DNA from: Larix kaempferi | Taxonomy: Eukaryota; Streptophyta; Pinopsida; Pinales; Pinaceae | Assembly: GCA_027924585.1 (NCBI GenBank) | Contig: BSBM01000442.1 | Span: 1,488,001-1,552,000, forward strand | Length of the DNA: 64,000 nt | Direction of reading: 5' to 3' | Shown here: piece by piece, positions 11,708 to 23,686 of the stretch | Layout: each line of letters opens with the position of its first letter | Numbering within the stretch: position 1 is the first letter of the stretch | The notes under the pieces: generated by a model | What the model was told of the DNA's origin: nothing | The model's input: the letters and a program-made list of their open reading frames with translations, nothing else | Databases searched by the model: none | Translations under genes and position numbers: made by a program

Positions 11708-12530
11708 ATGACAAGCAATACCAAGCTTGATGAGAAGCTTGAAAGAGCTGAGAACTTCAGGGGATGGAAATATAGAGTCATGCTCATTCTTGAAGAACAT
11801 GACCTAGAAGGGTTTATAAAAGAGGGACTTACAAAACCAGAAGGAGATGAGGCCAAAGCAAGATACAAGAAAATATGATCAAGGCTAAGAGGATCATAGC
11901 TGATTCTATCAAAGATCACTTGATTCCTCAAGTATCATCAAAGAAGACTCCAAAAAAAATGTTCAATGCCTTGACCAACCTGTTTGAAGGAAAGAATATC
12001 AGAAGGAAGATGACCTTGAGAAATCAACTCAAGGGTGTGAAGATCCAGAAGTTTGAGACTATGCACTCATACTTCTCCAGAGTGTGTCCCAGATCAAAGA
12101 AAAATTAGAAGCTATTGGACACATGGTACAGGATTCTGAAGTCGTGATGACCACTCTTAATGGTCTTCTTAGAGATTGGGAACCCTTTGTTCGCGACATA
12201 TGTGGTAGGAAGAAATTGATCTAGTTCAGACAACTATGGGAAGAGTGTGTGCATGAGAAAGAAAGAATAGCAGTAAGCGAGGAGAAATTGAATGACAATG
12301 AAGATCAAGCTTTGGCAACTCATGCCAAAGGTGGGAGGAAAAGAAAGAATGATGTACATACCCGTGACCACTCTCCCAGAAGATCTCATAAATCTCAAAG
12401 GCGCAAGAGATTCAAGAAAGATTTATCCTCAATTGAATGTTACTCTCGTCACAAGACAGGACATATTGCAAGATTTTGTCCTCAAAGATTTCATGAGATT
12501 TCATGCTCATGTAGCGGAAGATAGTGAATA
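11708..12530 (+). pseudogene. Copia A gag, frameshifted
   Basis: The ATG at 11708 opens MTSNTKLDEKLERAENFRGW, the usual start of this copia gag (substrate-like W...K..L..N). A frameshift near 11875 moves to MIKAKRIIADSIKDHLIPQV, and another near 12105 precedes the C-terminal part HEKERIAVSEEKLND. The nucleocapsid knuckle near 12438-12480 reads CYSRHKTGHIARFC: the second cysteine of the C-x2-C-x4-H-x4-C finger is replaced by arginine, so the finger is broken. A further frame change leads into the protease. Confidence 0.85.
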
Positions 12531-13720
12531 TGATGATGAAGTCAAAACCAAAGAAGATGAAGATTCCAGTGAAGAATATGTACTAATCTCAACCCTCACT
12601 GGTTCAGTATCCCATGGAAATGATACTTGGCTAGTGGATAGTGGAGCCTCAAAACACATGACGGGATACAAGGAATCTCTTTCACATCTGTTGTAGAAAG
12701 ATTCTCGACACAAAGTAAAGCTTGGAGATGACTACCAATATCCTATCAAAGGAATGAGAGAGGCTACTTACAAATTGGACTCTGGAAAGTCCATGAACAT
12801 GAAAGATGTACTATATGTCCCAAGTTTGAAAAAGAACCTTCTTTATATTTCAGCATTAGATAAGAAAGGTCTTAGAATTGCGTTTATAGATGGTGAAGCT
12901 CTTATGTGGCCAAAGGGGAAGACTATCAATGATGCAATCGTCATTGGAGTAGAAGGAGGAGGACTCTATAAACTTAAGGATCATGCAGATTCAGCACTGA
13001 TGACTAGTACAATGAGCCCTTGTGAACTATGGCATAAAAGACTAGTTCATGTACATTACAACGCCTTACCAATACTGAGTAAGGTAGTGATTGGAGTACC
13101 AGAAATCCAGGTTGATCATGAAGGAGTGTGCAAAGGATGTGCACAAGGAAGAAGTACGAAGAATCCATTTCCAAGCAGTGACAGCAAAGCTAAATGCATA
13201 TTGGACATTATTCATTCTGACATTTGTGGACCTATGTCTACCACTCATTAAGCGGGTATGTTGATTATGCTTCTTTTATTGATGATTACTCCCGCAAAAC
13301 ATCGATTTATTTTCTAAAGAATAAGGATGAAGTTTTTGAAAAGTTTAAAGAGTTTAAGGCTCTTGTAGAAAACCTCTTTGAAAAGAAGATCAAGATACTA
13401 AGGATAGATAATGGAGGGGAATACACTTCAGGTGATTTCAAAGATTTCTGTAAACAAGCAGGGATTAAGAGGGAGCTCATTGTTCCTTATAATCCACAAC
13501 AGAATGGTGTAGCTAAAAGGAAGAACGGAACTATCATGGAAGCAGTGAAGGCCATGATCCATGATCAAGACCTACCCATGAATATATGGGCTTAAGCAGC
13601 TAGAACCGCAGTCTATGTACAAAATAGAATCTCTCACAGTGCTTTTGGCAACAAGACCCCATAAAAGATATTTACCGATACAAAGCCTGAAGTCGGTCAT
13701 CTAAAGATATTTGGATGTCC
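12520..13720 (+). pseudogene. Copia A protease and integrase, decayed
   Basis: Protease is seen as DTWLVDSGASKHMTG at about 12625-12665 with the catalytic DSG. A stop follows at 12694. The integrase zinc domain (ELWHKRLVHVHYN...CKGCAQG) spans 13020-13150. The catalytic core starts at IIHSDICGP, has a stop at 13249, and continues with FIDDYSRKTSIYF and RIDNGGEYTSGDF. The third acidic residue, normally in GVAERKN, is lysine here (GVAKRKN, near 13510), so DDE catalysis would be lost even without the stops. A stop at 13593 interrupts the frame after NIWA. Confidence 0.88.
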
Positions 13721-15684
13721 ATTATTTATTCACATTCCAAAAGAAAAGAGATCAAGGTTGGAGCCTTCAGGAAAGAAGGGAATATTTGTGGGTTACAGTG
13801 AGCAATCAAAGGCTTACCGTATCTACATCCCAAGATTCCGCCAGATTGAGCTTAGTAGGGATGTTACATTTGATGAAGACACGGCCTTCAACAAGTCTAA
13901 GAAGACTCATGAGGAGGAAGAGGAGCATGAAGCTCCTAGAGTTACAGAAACTAATAACGTACTAGATAGAAATATTGAAGAGGAATCTATTACAGAGGAT
14001 CACGACATGGCAGAACCTCAAAGACCTGAGGAAACACCTCATGAAGAAAATTCACAAAAGAGAAGACCAACTTGGGCACGAGAACTAATACAAGATGCAG
14101 GAAGATATGGTGCCCTGAAAGGAACCAATAGAGAAAGCAAAAGACCAAGGCCATATTCCATTTATGTAGCCTTGATGTGCAACCTTGTTGAAGAAGAACC
14201 TACATGTTTTGAAGATGCTGTAAAGAAGAAGAATCAGTTGGATGCCATGAATGAAGAATACCAATCCATCATCAAGAATGATGTTTGGGATGTGGTACCA
14301 AGACCGAAGGATAAGTCAGTTGTGTCGTCAAAATGGATCTTCAAAACAAAACACTCAGCAAACAGAAGCATTGAAAAGTACAAATCAAGGTTTGTAGCGC
14401 GGGGGTTCTCTCAGAAGGAAGGAATTGATTATGAGGAGACCTTTGCTCATGTTGCCATATATACCTCAATTAGAACCATCCTTGCCTTAGTAGCTAAGAT
14501 GAAATGGAAGTTACATCAGATGAATGTAAATACAGCTTTCCTGAATGGAAAAATAGAAGAAGAGGTATACATCAAGCAACCAGAAGGATTTGAGACAAAC
14601 AACAGAAAAACACATGTATGTCAACTAAAGAAAGCATTATATGGGTTGAAGCAAGCACCCAGAGCGTGGTATGGAAGAATTGATGGCCCTGATGAGCTTG
14701 GGCTTTACCAAGAGTAAAGCAGATTCTAATCTTTATTATAAGATCATAGATGATGAACTTATGATACTATTATTGTATGTGAAGGATTTATTCGTAATAG
14801 GAGAAGACAAGCCCATCACTAAATGCAAGAAGAAGCTTGCTGCAGAATTTGAGATGAAAGACCTTGGGATGATGCATTGTTTTCTAGGTCTTGAGGTATG
14901 GCAGTTCCCAGATGAGATTTTCCTAAGTCAAGGAAAATATATTGTCGAGATCCTAAAGAGATTTTGGATGCTGGATTGTAAGGCCATGACTACTCTGATG
15001 GTGACGAACCTGAAGTTCTTGAATGATGCTTCATCAGAGATAGTAGATGTCACGATGTGCAGACAGATTATTAGGTCATTGATGTATTTGACCAATACTA
15101 GACCCGACATATGTTTTGTTGTGAACACCTTGAGCCAGTATATGGTGGAGCCTAGACATGTTCACCTAATTGCCGCAAAACATGTGATGAGGTACCTAAA
15201 AGGTACGTTGGACTATGGACTTAGATACGCTTCAGAAAGTGAGTTCAGACTGTACGAATATACAAACTCAGATTGGGATGGAAGTGCCGAAGATAGAAAA
15301 AGCACTTCAGGATGTTGCTTTAGTTTGGGATCAGGTATGATCTCATGGCTAAGTAGAAAGCAGCCGTGTGTTGCTCTCAGTACAGCAGAAGTTGAATACA
15401 TAGCAGCATGTTCAGCTTGTAGCGAAGCAGTGTGGCTTCGCAAGATGTTGGCAGGATTGTTTGATGCAGAGATAGATGTGATTGATATTCTCTGTGACAA
15501 TCAGAGTTGTATCAAGATGACAGAGAATCCAATGTTCCATGACAGATCGAAGCACATTGAGATCAAGTTTAACTATATTCGGGATATGGTGCAGAAGGGA
15601 GCTGTGAAGCTCAAGTATGTTCCTACAGAGGAACAAGTTGTTGATGTGTTGACTAAGCCTCTGTCTCACATAAAGTTTGAATAA
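13721..15684 (+). pseudogene. Copia A integrase C-terminus, reverse transcriptase and RNase H
   Basis: The integrase tail (GIFVGYSEQSKAYRIY) and an acidic spacer lead to RT: YQSIIKNDVWDVV, FKTKHSANRSIEKYKSRFVARGF, ALYGLKQAPRAWYGRID, then a frame change near 14690. The catalytic YVDD is YVKD here (LLLYVKDLFVIG, near 14775-14810), so the enzyme would be inactive. RNase H follows with STSGCCFSLGSGMISW, CDNQSCIKMTENPMFHDRSKHIEI and DVLTKPL, ending at 15684. This is one of the best preserved RT-RNase H frames in the window but is catalytically dead by this reading. Confidence 0.9.
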
Positions 15685-15737
15685 TTTCTAGACAAGCTTG
15701 GTGTGGTCCGAAAGGACCTCCCTCGAAAGAGGGAGTA

Positions 15738-16328
15738 ATAGAGATGCCAGCCCTTATAGGCTGAAGATCAGTACTTGCCGACTAATAGAGATGCCAGTCC
15801 TTGTAGGCTGAAGATCAGTACTTGCCGACTGATAGAGATGCCAGTCCTTGTAGGTTGAAGATCAATACTTTCCGACTAATAGAGATGCCAGTCCTTGTAG
15901 GTTGAAGATTAGTACTTGCCGACTAATAGAGATACCAATCCTTGTAGGCTGAAGATCAGTACTTTCCCACTGATAGATATGCCAGTCCTTGTAGGTTGAA
16001 GATCAGTACTTGTCGACTGATAGAGATGCCAGTCCTTGTAGGCAGAAGATCAGTACTTGTCGACTGATAGAGATGTCAGTCCTTGGAAGGTGAAGATCAG
16101 TACTTGCCGACTGATAAAGATGCCAGTCCTTGTAGGCTGAAGATCAGTACTCGTCGAATGATAGAGATGCCAATCCTTGTAGGTTGAAGATCAGTACTTG
16201 TCAACTTATAGAGATGCTAGTCCTTGTAGGCTGAAGATCAGAACTTGCCGACTGATAGAGATGCCAGTCCTTGTAGGCTGAAGATCAGTACATGCCGACT
16301 GATAGAGATGCCAGTCCTTGTAGGTTGA
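15738..16328 (+). repeat. 47-bp tandem array, about 12.6 copies
   Basis: The word GAGATGCCAG recurs every 47 bases from 15741 to 16305. The unit reads TAGAGATGCCAGTCCTTG, then TAGGCTGAAGATCAGTAC and TTGCCGACTGA. Copies differ at several positions. The array starts directly after the polypurine-like end of copia A, where a 3' LTR would be expected. It is a minisatellite, not a CRISPR array: there are no unique spacers. Confidence 0.95.
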
Positions 16329-16339
16329 CAACTAACTGT

Positions 16340-18377
16340 CCTAACCAAAAGTGTCACAAGTTTGAATGATCCTGAGAGACATAGAAACCCTTATGGCCCA
16401 AAACGTTACTGGAACAACCATAGAAGGCCTGAGGGGGATAACAACAAACGACGACCTGAATATCCAAAAACTTCTGAAAAGAAGAATGTGAATTGGTGTG
16501 ATGAAACAGAAGGAGAGCCTTCTGACACCAACTATCCTGATGAACAACCGGATAACATCAATTTTATAAATGACTTATCTTTTGATGAAGATTTTGGAAG
16601 AATCCTTCTAGAAGAAAAGCCATGGGAGCAAGAAGAAGAAGTAATTGAAGAACCTAGCTCCTCATGCTGTGCCATAAATCTCTGAGAACCTAAGGAACAA
16701 CCAAAGTATCAAATCTATAAACGAAGAAGTAACTCCCAACCTTCTTTCCTTGACAAACATAAAAAGATTAATGAAGATAAAGAGGAAGAAGAAGATCTTG
16801 CTATTAATGATTATGATCTAAAAATTGACATGAAGAAAGAGTTAAGCAAGACAATGTGTAATATCCCTGTCACTGAGTTAATGAAAGTGCCCTCTGTTAG
16901 AAGCCAAGTAGAGGAGTTCTTTGATGGCATTGGCCAAGAGAAGACTCTTGAGGTTGTCTTGGAATCCTGTCACATTCAGAGCCTTAGTGGAACACAACCT
17001 AGTAAAGTTGAAAAGGATCCACCAACGAAAATCCATTCTGCCATTTATGAGAGAAAGAACGGTGGTCACCCTCCCTTTTACCTTACCTTGCACATTCAGA
17101 ATATGCTTCTCCACAACTGCATGTTGGATTCTGGAGCAGCTATGAATGTCATGCCCTTATATGTCATGAAGGAAATGGGACTTGAAGTTACTAGACTTTA
17201 TGGAAATGTCTGTGGTATAGATTCCCAACGAGTGTAGTCTTATGGTTTGATTAAGAACCTTAGGGCTGATCTGTTTGCTTGTTCAAACATTTCTACCATG
17301 ATGGATGTAGTAGTGATTGATTTGCCCCCAGCTTATGGAATGCTTTTATCTAGGAAGTGGGCAGTTGGCTTAGGTGGATACCTTAAATGGATTTATCATA
17401 TATTTGTGTCTTGCTATGACAAGCATTTGGAATCATTTGATGAAGGGATCAAAAACACATATGGGGATGAATTGTTAAATAATGCAAAAACCAATTTTGT
17501 TTAAGATGAAAAAGAACTTTGGGACAATGAGCAAATAGAAAATCTGTTCATGGTTATGGAAGATTCTAATTCTTCTTTTGAAGAAGAGCAGATAGCTGAG
17601 CTTGCTAGAAGGATAAATTTGGATTTGCTTAGAAATGAGTTTGCTGAAGAAATTGATGAATTGAGAAGGAATGAGAACCAACCTCAGGGTCAAGAACCAA
17701 ATAATGAGATAATTCAAGAACAAGCTAATGAAATAGTTCAAGAGCGAGTTGATGAAAACCCTGTGGTTGAGGTTGATGAGTTTGATGACATTAGGCGTGG
17801 TGAGAGAATTCCTTTCACTGTTAGGGAGTGGTTTTCCTTAACTGATCATAATAGAGAAAGGGAAAGCCAAGGGCTTGCACCTATTTATCCTTGGGAAAAC
17901 CGTCCTGCGACAGCTGCTGTGGCTGAAGCCAATGAGGAATCTGAGGTATCCCACTATTCTGATGTGGATGATTCCCTATCTCATTTATCCTTAGAAGATG
18001 ATAATCTAATTCGAATTCATGATAACTCTCTAAGTTGGGAAGAGGATGCCTTAATTAATGATGCAATTGAAGGAGATTTTAACCTAAACAATCTCACTAT
18101 TTTTCAAACTCCTTCAGATTATCAAGACAATGTTTTATCTGCATATCCTCGTGTCCCTGATTTTCTTCTACCACCTAAGTCATCTAGTCATCATAGCCAT
18201 GATCTTTCTCACATTCCTAGTTTTTCGGCACCTCATTTTGAGTTAGTTTCCACCAGGTTGGAAAACATGCGCATTCCAGTTCCTTCAGGGGAAGGCTCTA
18301 GTCGTAGTACTGTCTGGGTCAAAAATGAAAATTCTCCAAATTTGATTATGCTTCCTCCAAAAGATGGGCCCTCCTAG
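16340..18377 (+). pseudogene. Ty3/gypsy gag-protease fragment with long acidic tail
   Basis: Broken frames encode a charged gag tail (ERHRNPYGPKRYWNNHRR, DNINFINDLSFDEDFG), a helical segment (KKELSKTMCNIPVTELMKVP) and a retropepsin-like domain with LHNCMLDSGAAMNVMPL near 17110-17155 and VVVIDLPPAYGMLLSRKWA at 17310-17360. A stop at 17236 splits the protease. After it a 275-residue acidic frame (17550-18377) has no domain I recognise. Gypsy families of this protease type are common in seed plants. Both ends are cut: on the left by the 47-bp array, on the right by the inverted copia A leader. RT, RNase H and integrase are absent. Confidence 0.75.
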
Positions 18378-19060
18378 GGCGAGTTAGCCTAGCCCTCTTT
18401 TTCAGATAATCTATGGAGAGAAGACCTTGAACTAGGAAGCCCTAGTTTCCCGCTGTTGCACAATGCCTTCTTTTCAAATTAGCTCTGATACCATGTTAGA
18501 GTTTGCACTTTAGTTCAATTTAATTAGGATCTTTAACTGAAAGAATGACAATAGACACAATAATTTCCTCAGGGAAACCATAAAGGAGAAAACCCCGCAA
18601 CTTCCTCAAAGATAGAATCGTCGATAATACAATATCACAAAATGGAAAACCCAAAAATAAGAAGTCTTCTACAACTCTCAGTCTTTCTCCTCCAGCGAAC
18701 TTGTCTTCTCTCTCTTGCTTAAGCGAACTGGAGTGAGTGAGTGGTGTCCAAATGAGAGAGTAAAGCTCTCTATTTATACTTTATGTTAGGGGTGACCTAA
18801 ATCCTAATTAGGTCGGCCTCACTAACCTAACTGGGCGACTTGTCCTAGGGAGACTTAATAATACATTTTACATTTGACTTTAGGGGATCTAATGACCCGA
18901 CTTACAATGGAGGTTTTACCTCAATGACCTTGCATGACTAAACATAATAATGACATCCCCGAACGGAGGATAATCATCTCCGTCGGAGGTACAAGTAAAA
19001 TACAATAATAATATAAATATAAAATACAAATGAATATCTTCCGAAGTTACATTTACAACA
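18370..19060 (-). mobile_element. Inverted, truncated copia A-family LTR with leader
   Basis: On the minus strand an LTR runs from TGTTGTAAATG (19060) to TCTAACA (18494) and is followed by TGGTATCAGAGC, an exact initiator tRNA-Met primer-binding site, at 18482-18493. The leader 18370-18481 aligns with 11285-11440 of copia A (GCATTGTGCA, ACTAGGGCTTC, CTGAAAAAGAG, AACTCGCC). The rest of this element is missing: it breaks directly into the gypsy fragment. Confidence 0.85.
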
Positions 19061-21395
19061 ACACTAGGTTGGAGAAGCTTCAAGCTTCATGGGAGGTCAC
19101 GGGATGGACTGTGATGTCAGATCGTTGAACTGATACGAAGGGTAGGACCCTTCTCGATTTCTTGGATCATTGTCCCAGGGGCACAATGTTTAGAAAACTT
19201 GTGGATGCATCTACATAGGTCAAAGATACAACATTACTATGTCAATTGTTGGATGGGTTCATCCAAGAGATAGGTCCGCAGCATGTTGCCCAAGTCATAA
19301 CGAACAATGTTGCGAATTATGTGGTAGCTCGCAGGATGCTTATGGACACGTATCCTACATTGTTTTGGACTCCTTGTGCATCACATTGTATTGACTTGAT
19401 CTTAAAGGATATGGGAAAGATTGAGTTTATCAGGAATGTCATTGATTCAGCAAGAAGCATCACCAAATTTATATACAATCATGCTTTTGTGCTTAGCTTG
19501 ATGAGGAAGTTCACTACTGACAAGGAGTTGGTCTATCCCGCCATCACTCGCTTTGCCACTTGTTTCATCTCTCTTTAGTCTCTCCTTACTTCTATGTGGG
19601 ACTTGCAGAATATGTTCCTTTCAGTTGAGTGGCGTGCTTTATCAATTAGCACTAAACCGGAGGAACATGCCATATTCAGACTAGTGTCATGCCAGGAGAA
19701 TTTTTGGGATGGGGTGAAGGAGGTGTGTACCATCTATGAACCTTTGGTAAATGTTCTTCACTTGGTTGATGGAGTCAATCCCACAATGGGCTACCTATAT
19801 GAGGCTATGGATAGGGCCAAAGAGGCCATTCGTGCCTATTATGAGGACAATGGGGGTGAGGGGCAAGCGAAACAACAATTGATATGGGAGGTGATTGATC
19901 AACGATTGAACAACACACTTCATCGCCCCATTCATGTTGCAGGGCTATACCTCAACCCCGGATTCTCTTACTCCTATGGTTTCGGGTTTGATGCAGAGGT
20001 AATCGACGGGTTCTTGGAGTGTGTCCAGAGGATGATGCCAAGTGCAGCTGATCGTTCAGAGATTTCCAAAGAGTTGGAAGTCTATAGGAGGGCCATGGGA
20101 ACATTTGGGTATGAGATGGCTATTAATGACAGGAAGATCATAATGCCAAGTAAGCTTCACCTTGTTTCAATTTTCAAGAATCAAAATTCAATTTATTTAC
20201 TTTCTTTGTTTTAAATTTCAAATTTTCAATGTCTTCTCTTATGTTTCTGCAATTCATTGTAGATACTTGGTGGGAAACCTATGGCAAACGATTACCCCAT
20301 CTCCAAAAGCTTGATGTTTGGATCCTTAGCCAGACATGTAGCTCTTCTGGTTGTGAGCGCGACTCGAGTGTATTTGAAAAAATACACACCAATAAGCGCA
20401 ACAAGTTAGAGAAGTTGAAATTAAATTCTAAATTCATTATAACTTGTAATTTATGTCCCATGGGTAATTTTAATTTATGTATTCTAAATTCTAATTTAAT
20501 AAATTTATGGTCCTTACACAGTTTGGATACCCAATACCTGAATGATCTAGTGTACGTCTCCTACAATATCAGGTTGTGGGTGAAGCAGATTGAGAAAAAA
20601 CTTGAGGTGGAGGCCATTTCATTGGGATGCCATTGACACCACTGCTGCGTGGAGAGTGGAGATTGAGGAACCTATTATGGAGGCAGCCCCTGATTGGTTA
20701 GAGGATGATACACAGGACATGTAGAGTGAGATATGGGAGGATGAGGGGTTTGAGAGTGTGCCACCACCGAAGCCAGAAGCCACCAATAGCACAGCCACCA
20801 ATTGCACAGCCACAGTCTCAATTGGAGGGAGCCAGATATATGGGCAGTGGTAGAAGACTTGATGAGGGTCTAGTACCTCATCATTCTTCTAGTTCTAGAG
20901 TACATCATTTTCCAGGCACTTCTGGAGGAGACATAGTCCACGACGACCCCCATGAGCGCCTGGGCTTTCTAGCTCTAGAGGCAGAGCCATTACTAGAGCG
21001 ATTACCATTGCCCATAAAAGGGGTAGAGGGAATCCATTGTTTTCTTTATTTAATTGATTTCATTGCATATGAGATACATTGATTGAATTTTTTTGGTGAT
21101 TCATGAGTCGGGGACTCAAGATCCAGGATATGATTCATTTTTTATGTGTAATGTATCACTAAATGTCTTATACATCTTATATATCGATTTTCTTTCCATA
21201 TTCATGTGGCAATGTGTTTATTTGATGTTCTAATTGCTTTAGATCTTTAGAAAATTGAAAAAAATTGAATATTTTTGTATTTTTTTAAGTTTGCCGATAT
21301 ATTGCCAATGTTGACCGACATTTTCGCCGATAAATCCGATAATTTCTTTTTGGACCCTTGGCGATATATTTACCGACATGATATTTGTAACACTG
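19061..21395 (+). mobile_element. hAT transposon remnant, left end lost
   Basis: It contains a decayed hAT transposase and a 3' region rich in TCGCCGATA/CCGATA words (21290-21380), ending TTTGTAACACTG at 21395. Read inward that terminus is CAGTGTTACAAATATC, a typical hAT end. The left side stops at the inverted copia LTR. No target duplication can be tested. Confidence 0.75.
19075..20640 (+). pseudogene. Decayed hAT transposase
   Basis: The fragment begins within DUF659 (SWEVTGWTVMSDR followed by a stop). The stretch HVAQVITNNVANYVVA (near 19283-19330) corresponds to the ITDNAAN motif, with the second catalytic aspartate changed to asparagine. FWTPCASHCIDLILKDMGK, a stop at 19576, and a long helical region (LYEAMDRAKEAI, HRPIHVAGLYLNPGFSYS) follow. 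The dimerisation region is still seen as SSGCERDSSVFEKIHTNKRN near 20340-20400 and YLNDLVYVSYNIRL. The BED finger and the first part of the catalytic fold are missing. It belongs to a different subfamily from the intact element at 43164-46796. Confidence 0.85.
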
Positions 21396-21849
21396 GTTTT
21401 AAGAGGGTGACTGATAGAGCAGAAAATGACAGTGTATTTTGTATGGCCTGACAGGACTGCCAGCTGAGTATGGAGTTGTAGCAAAAAACATCGGTTTATG
21501 ACAATGGAAGAGTTCAGCACCAGTGGTACGTTGGACTGTACATATGAGATCTGACAAAATATGACAGATGGACACAGAAATCTGCACATATGAGCAGCTA
21601 CGATGCGGTGGAATTAAAGTTTAGGGATGCATGGGAGTGACAATGGCAGGTAGGACATTACACCAGGCAATCTACAGAATTTGCAGCAGACCAAGTGTTC
21701 AGACGAATATGGCTGTCTGGAAGAGTAGATTTTCTGTTGTGCATGGGCTGTACAATATATTTGAACTCATCACTGATCGTAATGTGTATAGTTGGGCATT
21801 TGAGGGATTTTAATCCACAAAATTGGCCAAATTTGGCTCTGATACCAAA
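21396..21849 (-). mobile_element. Leader fragment of a minus-strand LTR element
   Basis: Directly left of the LTR at 21850, GCTCTGATACCA (21836-21847) is the complement of the initiator tRNA-Met primer-binding site, so on the minus strand this sequence is the untranslated leader of a retroelement. It is non-coding, with words such as TGACAGTG, and no gag was recognised. It abuts the hAT terminus at 21395. Confidence 0.5.
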
Positions 21850-22045
21850 TGTAGTAGACAGTTCCTGTTTATTACTGTTTGACAGAAAATCTTTTGTAAG
21901 CATATAAGAATATATATATATAATGAATGATAAAAATTAATAAAATTGATGATTACAACGAGTCTTGTGATGGTGTACTTATACACATTGACTAGTCAAG
22001 AGGTGGAAGGTTATGTGCCCTTTAACTTATCATTAGCCTAACTGT

Positions 22046-22077
<32 letters not shown>

Positions 22078-22190
22078 AACAATTACAGCAAGATTAGTTG
22101 CTGTAATTTAATTTTAGCACAGAAATAGAAAGAAACTTTAGCATTTGTTAGTCTAGAATTGCATTGGGTTGTGTGCCCAGCAATTCAACA
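21850..22190 (-). mobile_element. 341-bp LTR, minus orientation
   Basis: On the minus strand it starts TGTTGAATTGCTGGGCAC (22190) and ends CTACTACA (21850), followed two bases later by the primer-binding site TGGTATCAGAGC. It contains an ATT microsatellite at 22042-22067 and an ATATATATA tract near 21910. No paired LTR was found. Confidence 0.7.
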
Positions 22191-22859
22191 ATGTTTTGCA
22201 TCGTTTTTTATGTGTTTTCCAAGTTCTTAGGTCATTTTTGTTTGATTTTTTATACATATTAGCAGAATTATTCAGGACAGAAGCTTTCATTCGATTTAAG
22301 TGATAATGATCATTTTTTTTATTTTTTAGCTGATTCCTATGTCACTAGGGATTCCCCGGTGGTTAGCAAGCACTAACCCCAAGTGCAGGGAAAGAGTACG
22401 TGGTGACAGTGTACTATTTCCAGATACCTTATAACCGAACGGTTTAAAGTCATAACAGACTCGGTAACCTCAAATATAATGTGGGTCATAATTCACAGTT
22501 TGCCTTCACATTTGTGGGAACTTGAGTCACCAACCTACATTTGAAAATGCTTTTGGGAAATTTCATCTGTGCTCCCACAAAAACCCATAACATGCATATC
22601 ACAACCTATGCCACGCTGTGTAGAAATGGTTTTCTCAAAGATATCTGGAATCAAAATCTAGACAAGAAGGAGGTCTTCACATGTAGATCATGCTTGTCGA
22701 CTTTTGTCCAAACCAAATTCTGGAGACTAAAAAGCTCCCAAGAAACATATTGGGAGGAAGAACAAAGAGCGAAGTCATAGAACTACTAGACATAAATGTT
22801 CTATGGAGTAGCATCATCTGATACAAGTGGTGGATTCCAGAAAGATGATGGAATCCAAA
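22191..22859. other. Unclassified sequence with a possible LINE ORF1 trace
   Basis: At 22541-22780 an open frame contains WNQNLDKKEVFTCRSCLSTF, vaguely like the W.Q.LDYE..F.CR.C segment before the zinc knuckle of plant LINE ORF1 proteins. The resemblance is weak. The remainder is non-coding. Confidence 0.2.
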
Positions 22860-23100
22860 ATTGTAGTGAAAATGTCATTATTGGCAGTTTATTGGCAGGG
22901 GTCATGAACTCAAGATATGGATATATCAAGAAAATATTAGCAAATTTTTAAAATACAAAATATTCATTTTTTGGAGTGCATTAAAATTGGAAAAATGGAC
23001 ATGAATCAGCCCATAGCAATAAATTAAGGGCAATTTTTCATTTTGGAGTATACATAAAAAATCACGATGTTGCCAATAAATTGGCAATATTTGCAACACT
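22860..23100. mobile_element. 241-bp hAT-type MITE with 8-bp target duplication
   Basis: AATCCAAA lies on both sides (22852-22859 and 23101-23108). The right end read inward is AGTGTTGCAAATATTGCCAA followed by TTTATTGG. The left end has AGTGAAAATGTCATTATTGGC followed by AGTTTATTGG, so the ends form a degenerate inverted repeat of about 40 bases with shared TTTATTGGCA. No coding capacity. The CAGTGTTGCAAATAT terminus relates it to the hAT remnant ending at 21395. Confidence 0.75.
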
Positions 23101-23686
23101 AATCCAAAGAAGAAGAAAAGGAAACTCCTATCAACAAAAACTTGGTGAAGGAAATCACTAATAACATGGAGCAGACTATGTTGGCTTCTCCACCAAGTAT
23201 TCCTCCTGTGGTGGAATAACAGGGAGGGTGGATTCAAGAAAATAAGATAAATCATAAAAGAAAAGAGGGTATCAATCATAATGACCCTGTTGAAGAACAA
23301 GGCCATCCCTATTCAGAGGATCACAAAATGGAATAGTATTCCCACCGGAATTAGAGGCATCAGACCCTCAAGAGTTAACAGCAACCTAGCTAAAAAACTG
23401 TTAGACAGCTCCAGGAAGGAACGCTTTCAGCAGTCAGACTCCTTTAAGAAATCATGGGAGTTGAGATCATACCAAACATCTGACATACTAAATTCTCTTT
23501 GCTTCATTTTATTACATATCTTTATTGCCTAACAGGCATAGCTGGGGCATTTTACCTGTAATCCTTTCTTCTATTTTAAGAGAAAAGGTTGATTTGTTCT
23601 TGAAAGAAAAAAAGTTAAATCAAACTCTGATACAAATTTACCATGCTAATTCTATGGTGTCATACATTACAATTGAGGTAATATAC
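23101..23686. other. Non-coding sequence downstream of the last exon found
   Basis: This lies inside the intron that follows the NAA15 exon at 23687-23819, if that intron continues to the left. Open frames here have no recognisable similarity. I looked on the minus strand for the expected next NAA15 segment (RIPLDFL-like) and did not find it. Confidence 0.4.

Larger units (their letters stand above)
10739..15737 (+). mobile_element. Copia A: Ty1/copia element with 5' LTR and decayed gag-pol
   Basis: The element runs from a 526-bp 5' LTR through a primer-binding site and a complete series of gag, protease, integrase, RT and RNase H in the copia order, ending with a purine-rich CGAAAGAGGGAG at 15724-15735. 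No 3' LTR follows. Instead a 47-bp tandem array and then unrelated gypsy sequence are found, so the 3' end was lost or replaced. Stops and frameshifts occur in gag, protease and integrase. Confidence 0.9.

Noticed and set aside
15738-16328. Regular repeat array that could be taken for CRISPR
   Set aside because: Units are contiguous 47-bp copies without unique spacers, in a plant retroelement context.
18494-19060. 3' LTR of copia A
   Set aside because: It is inverted and followed by its own primer-binding site and leader, so it belongs to a separate inverted element.
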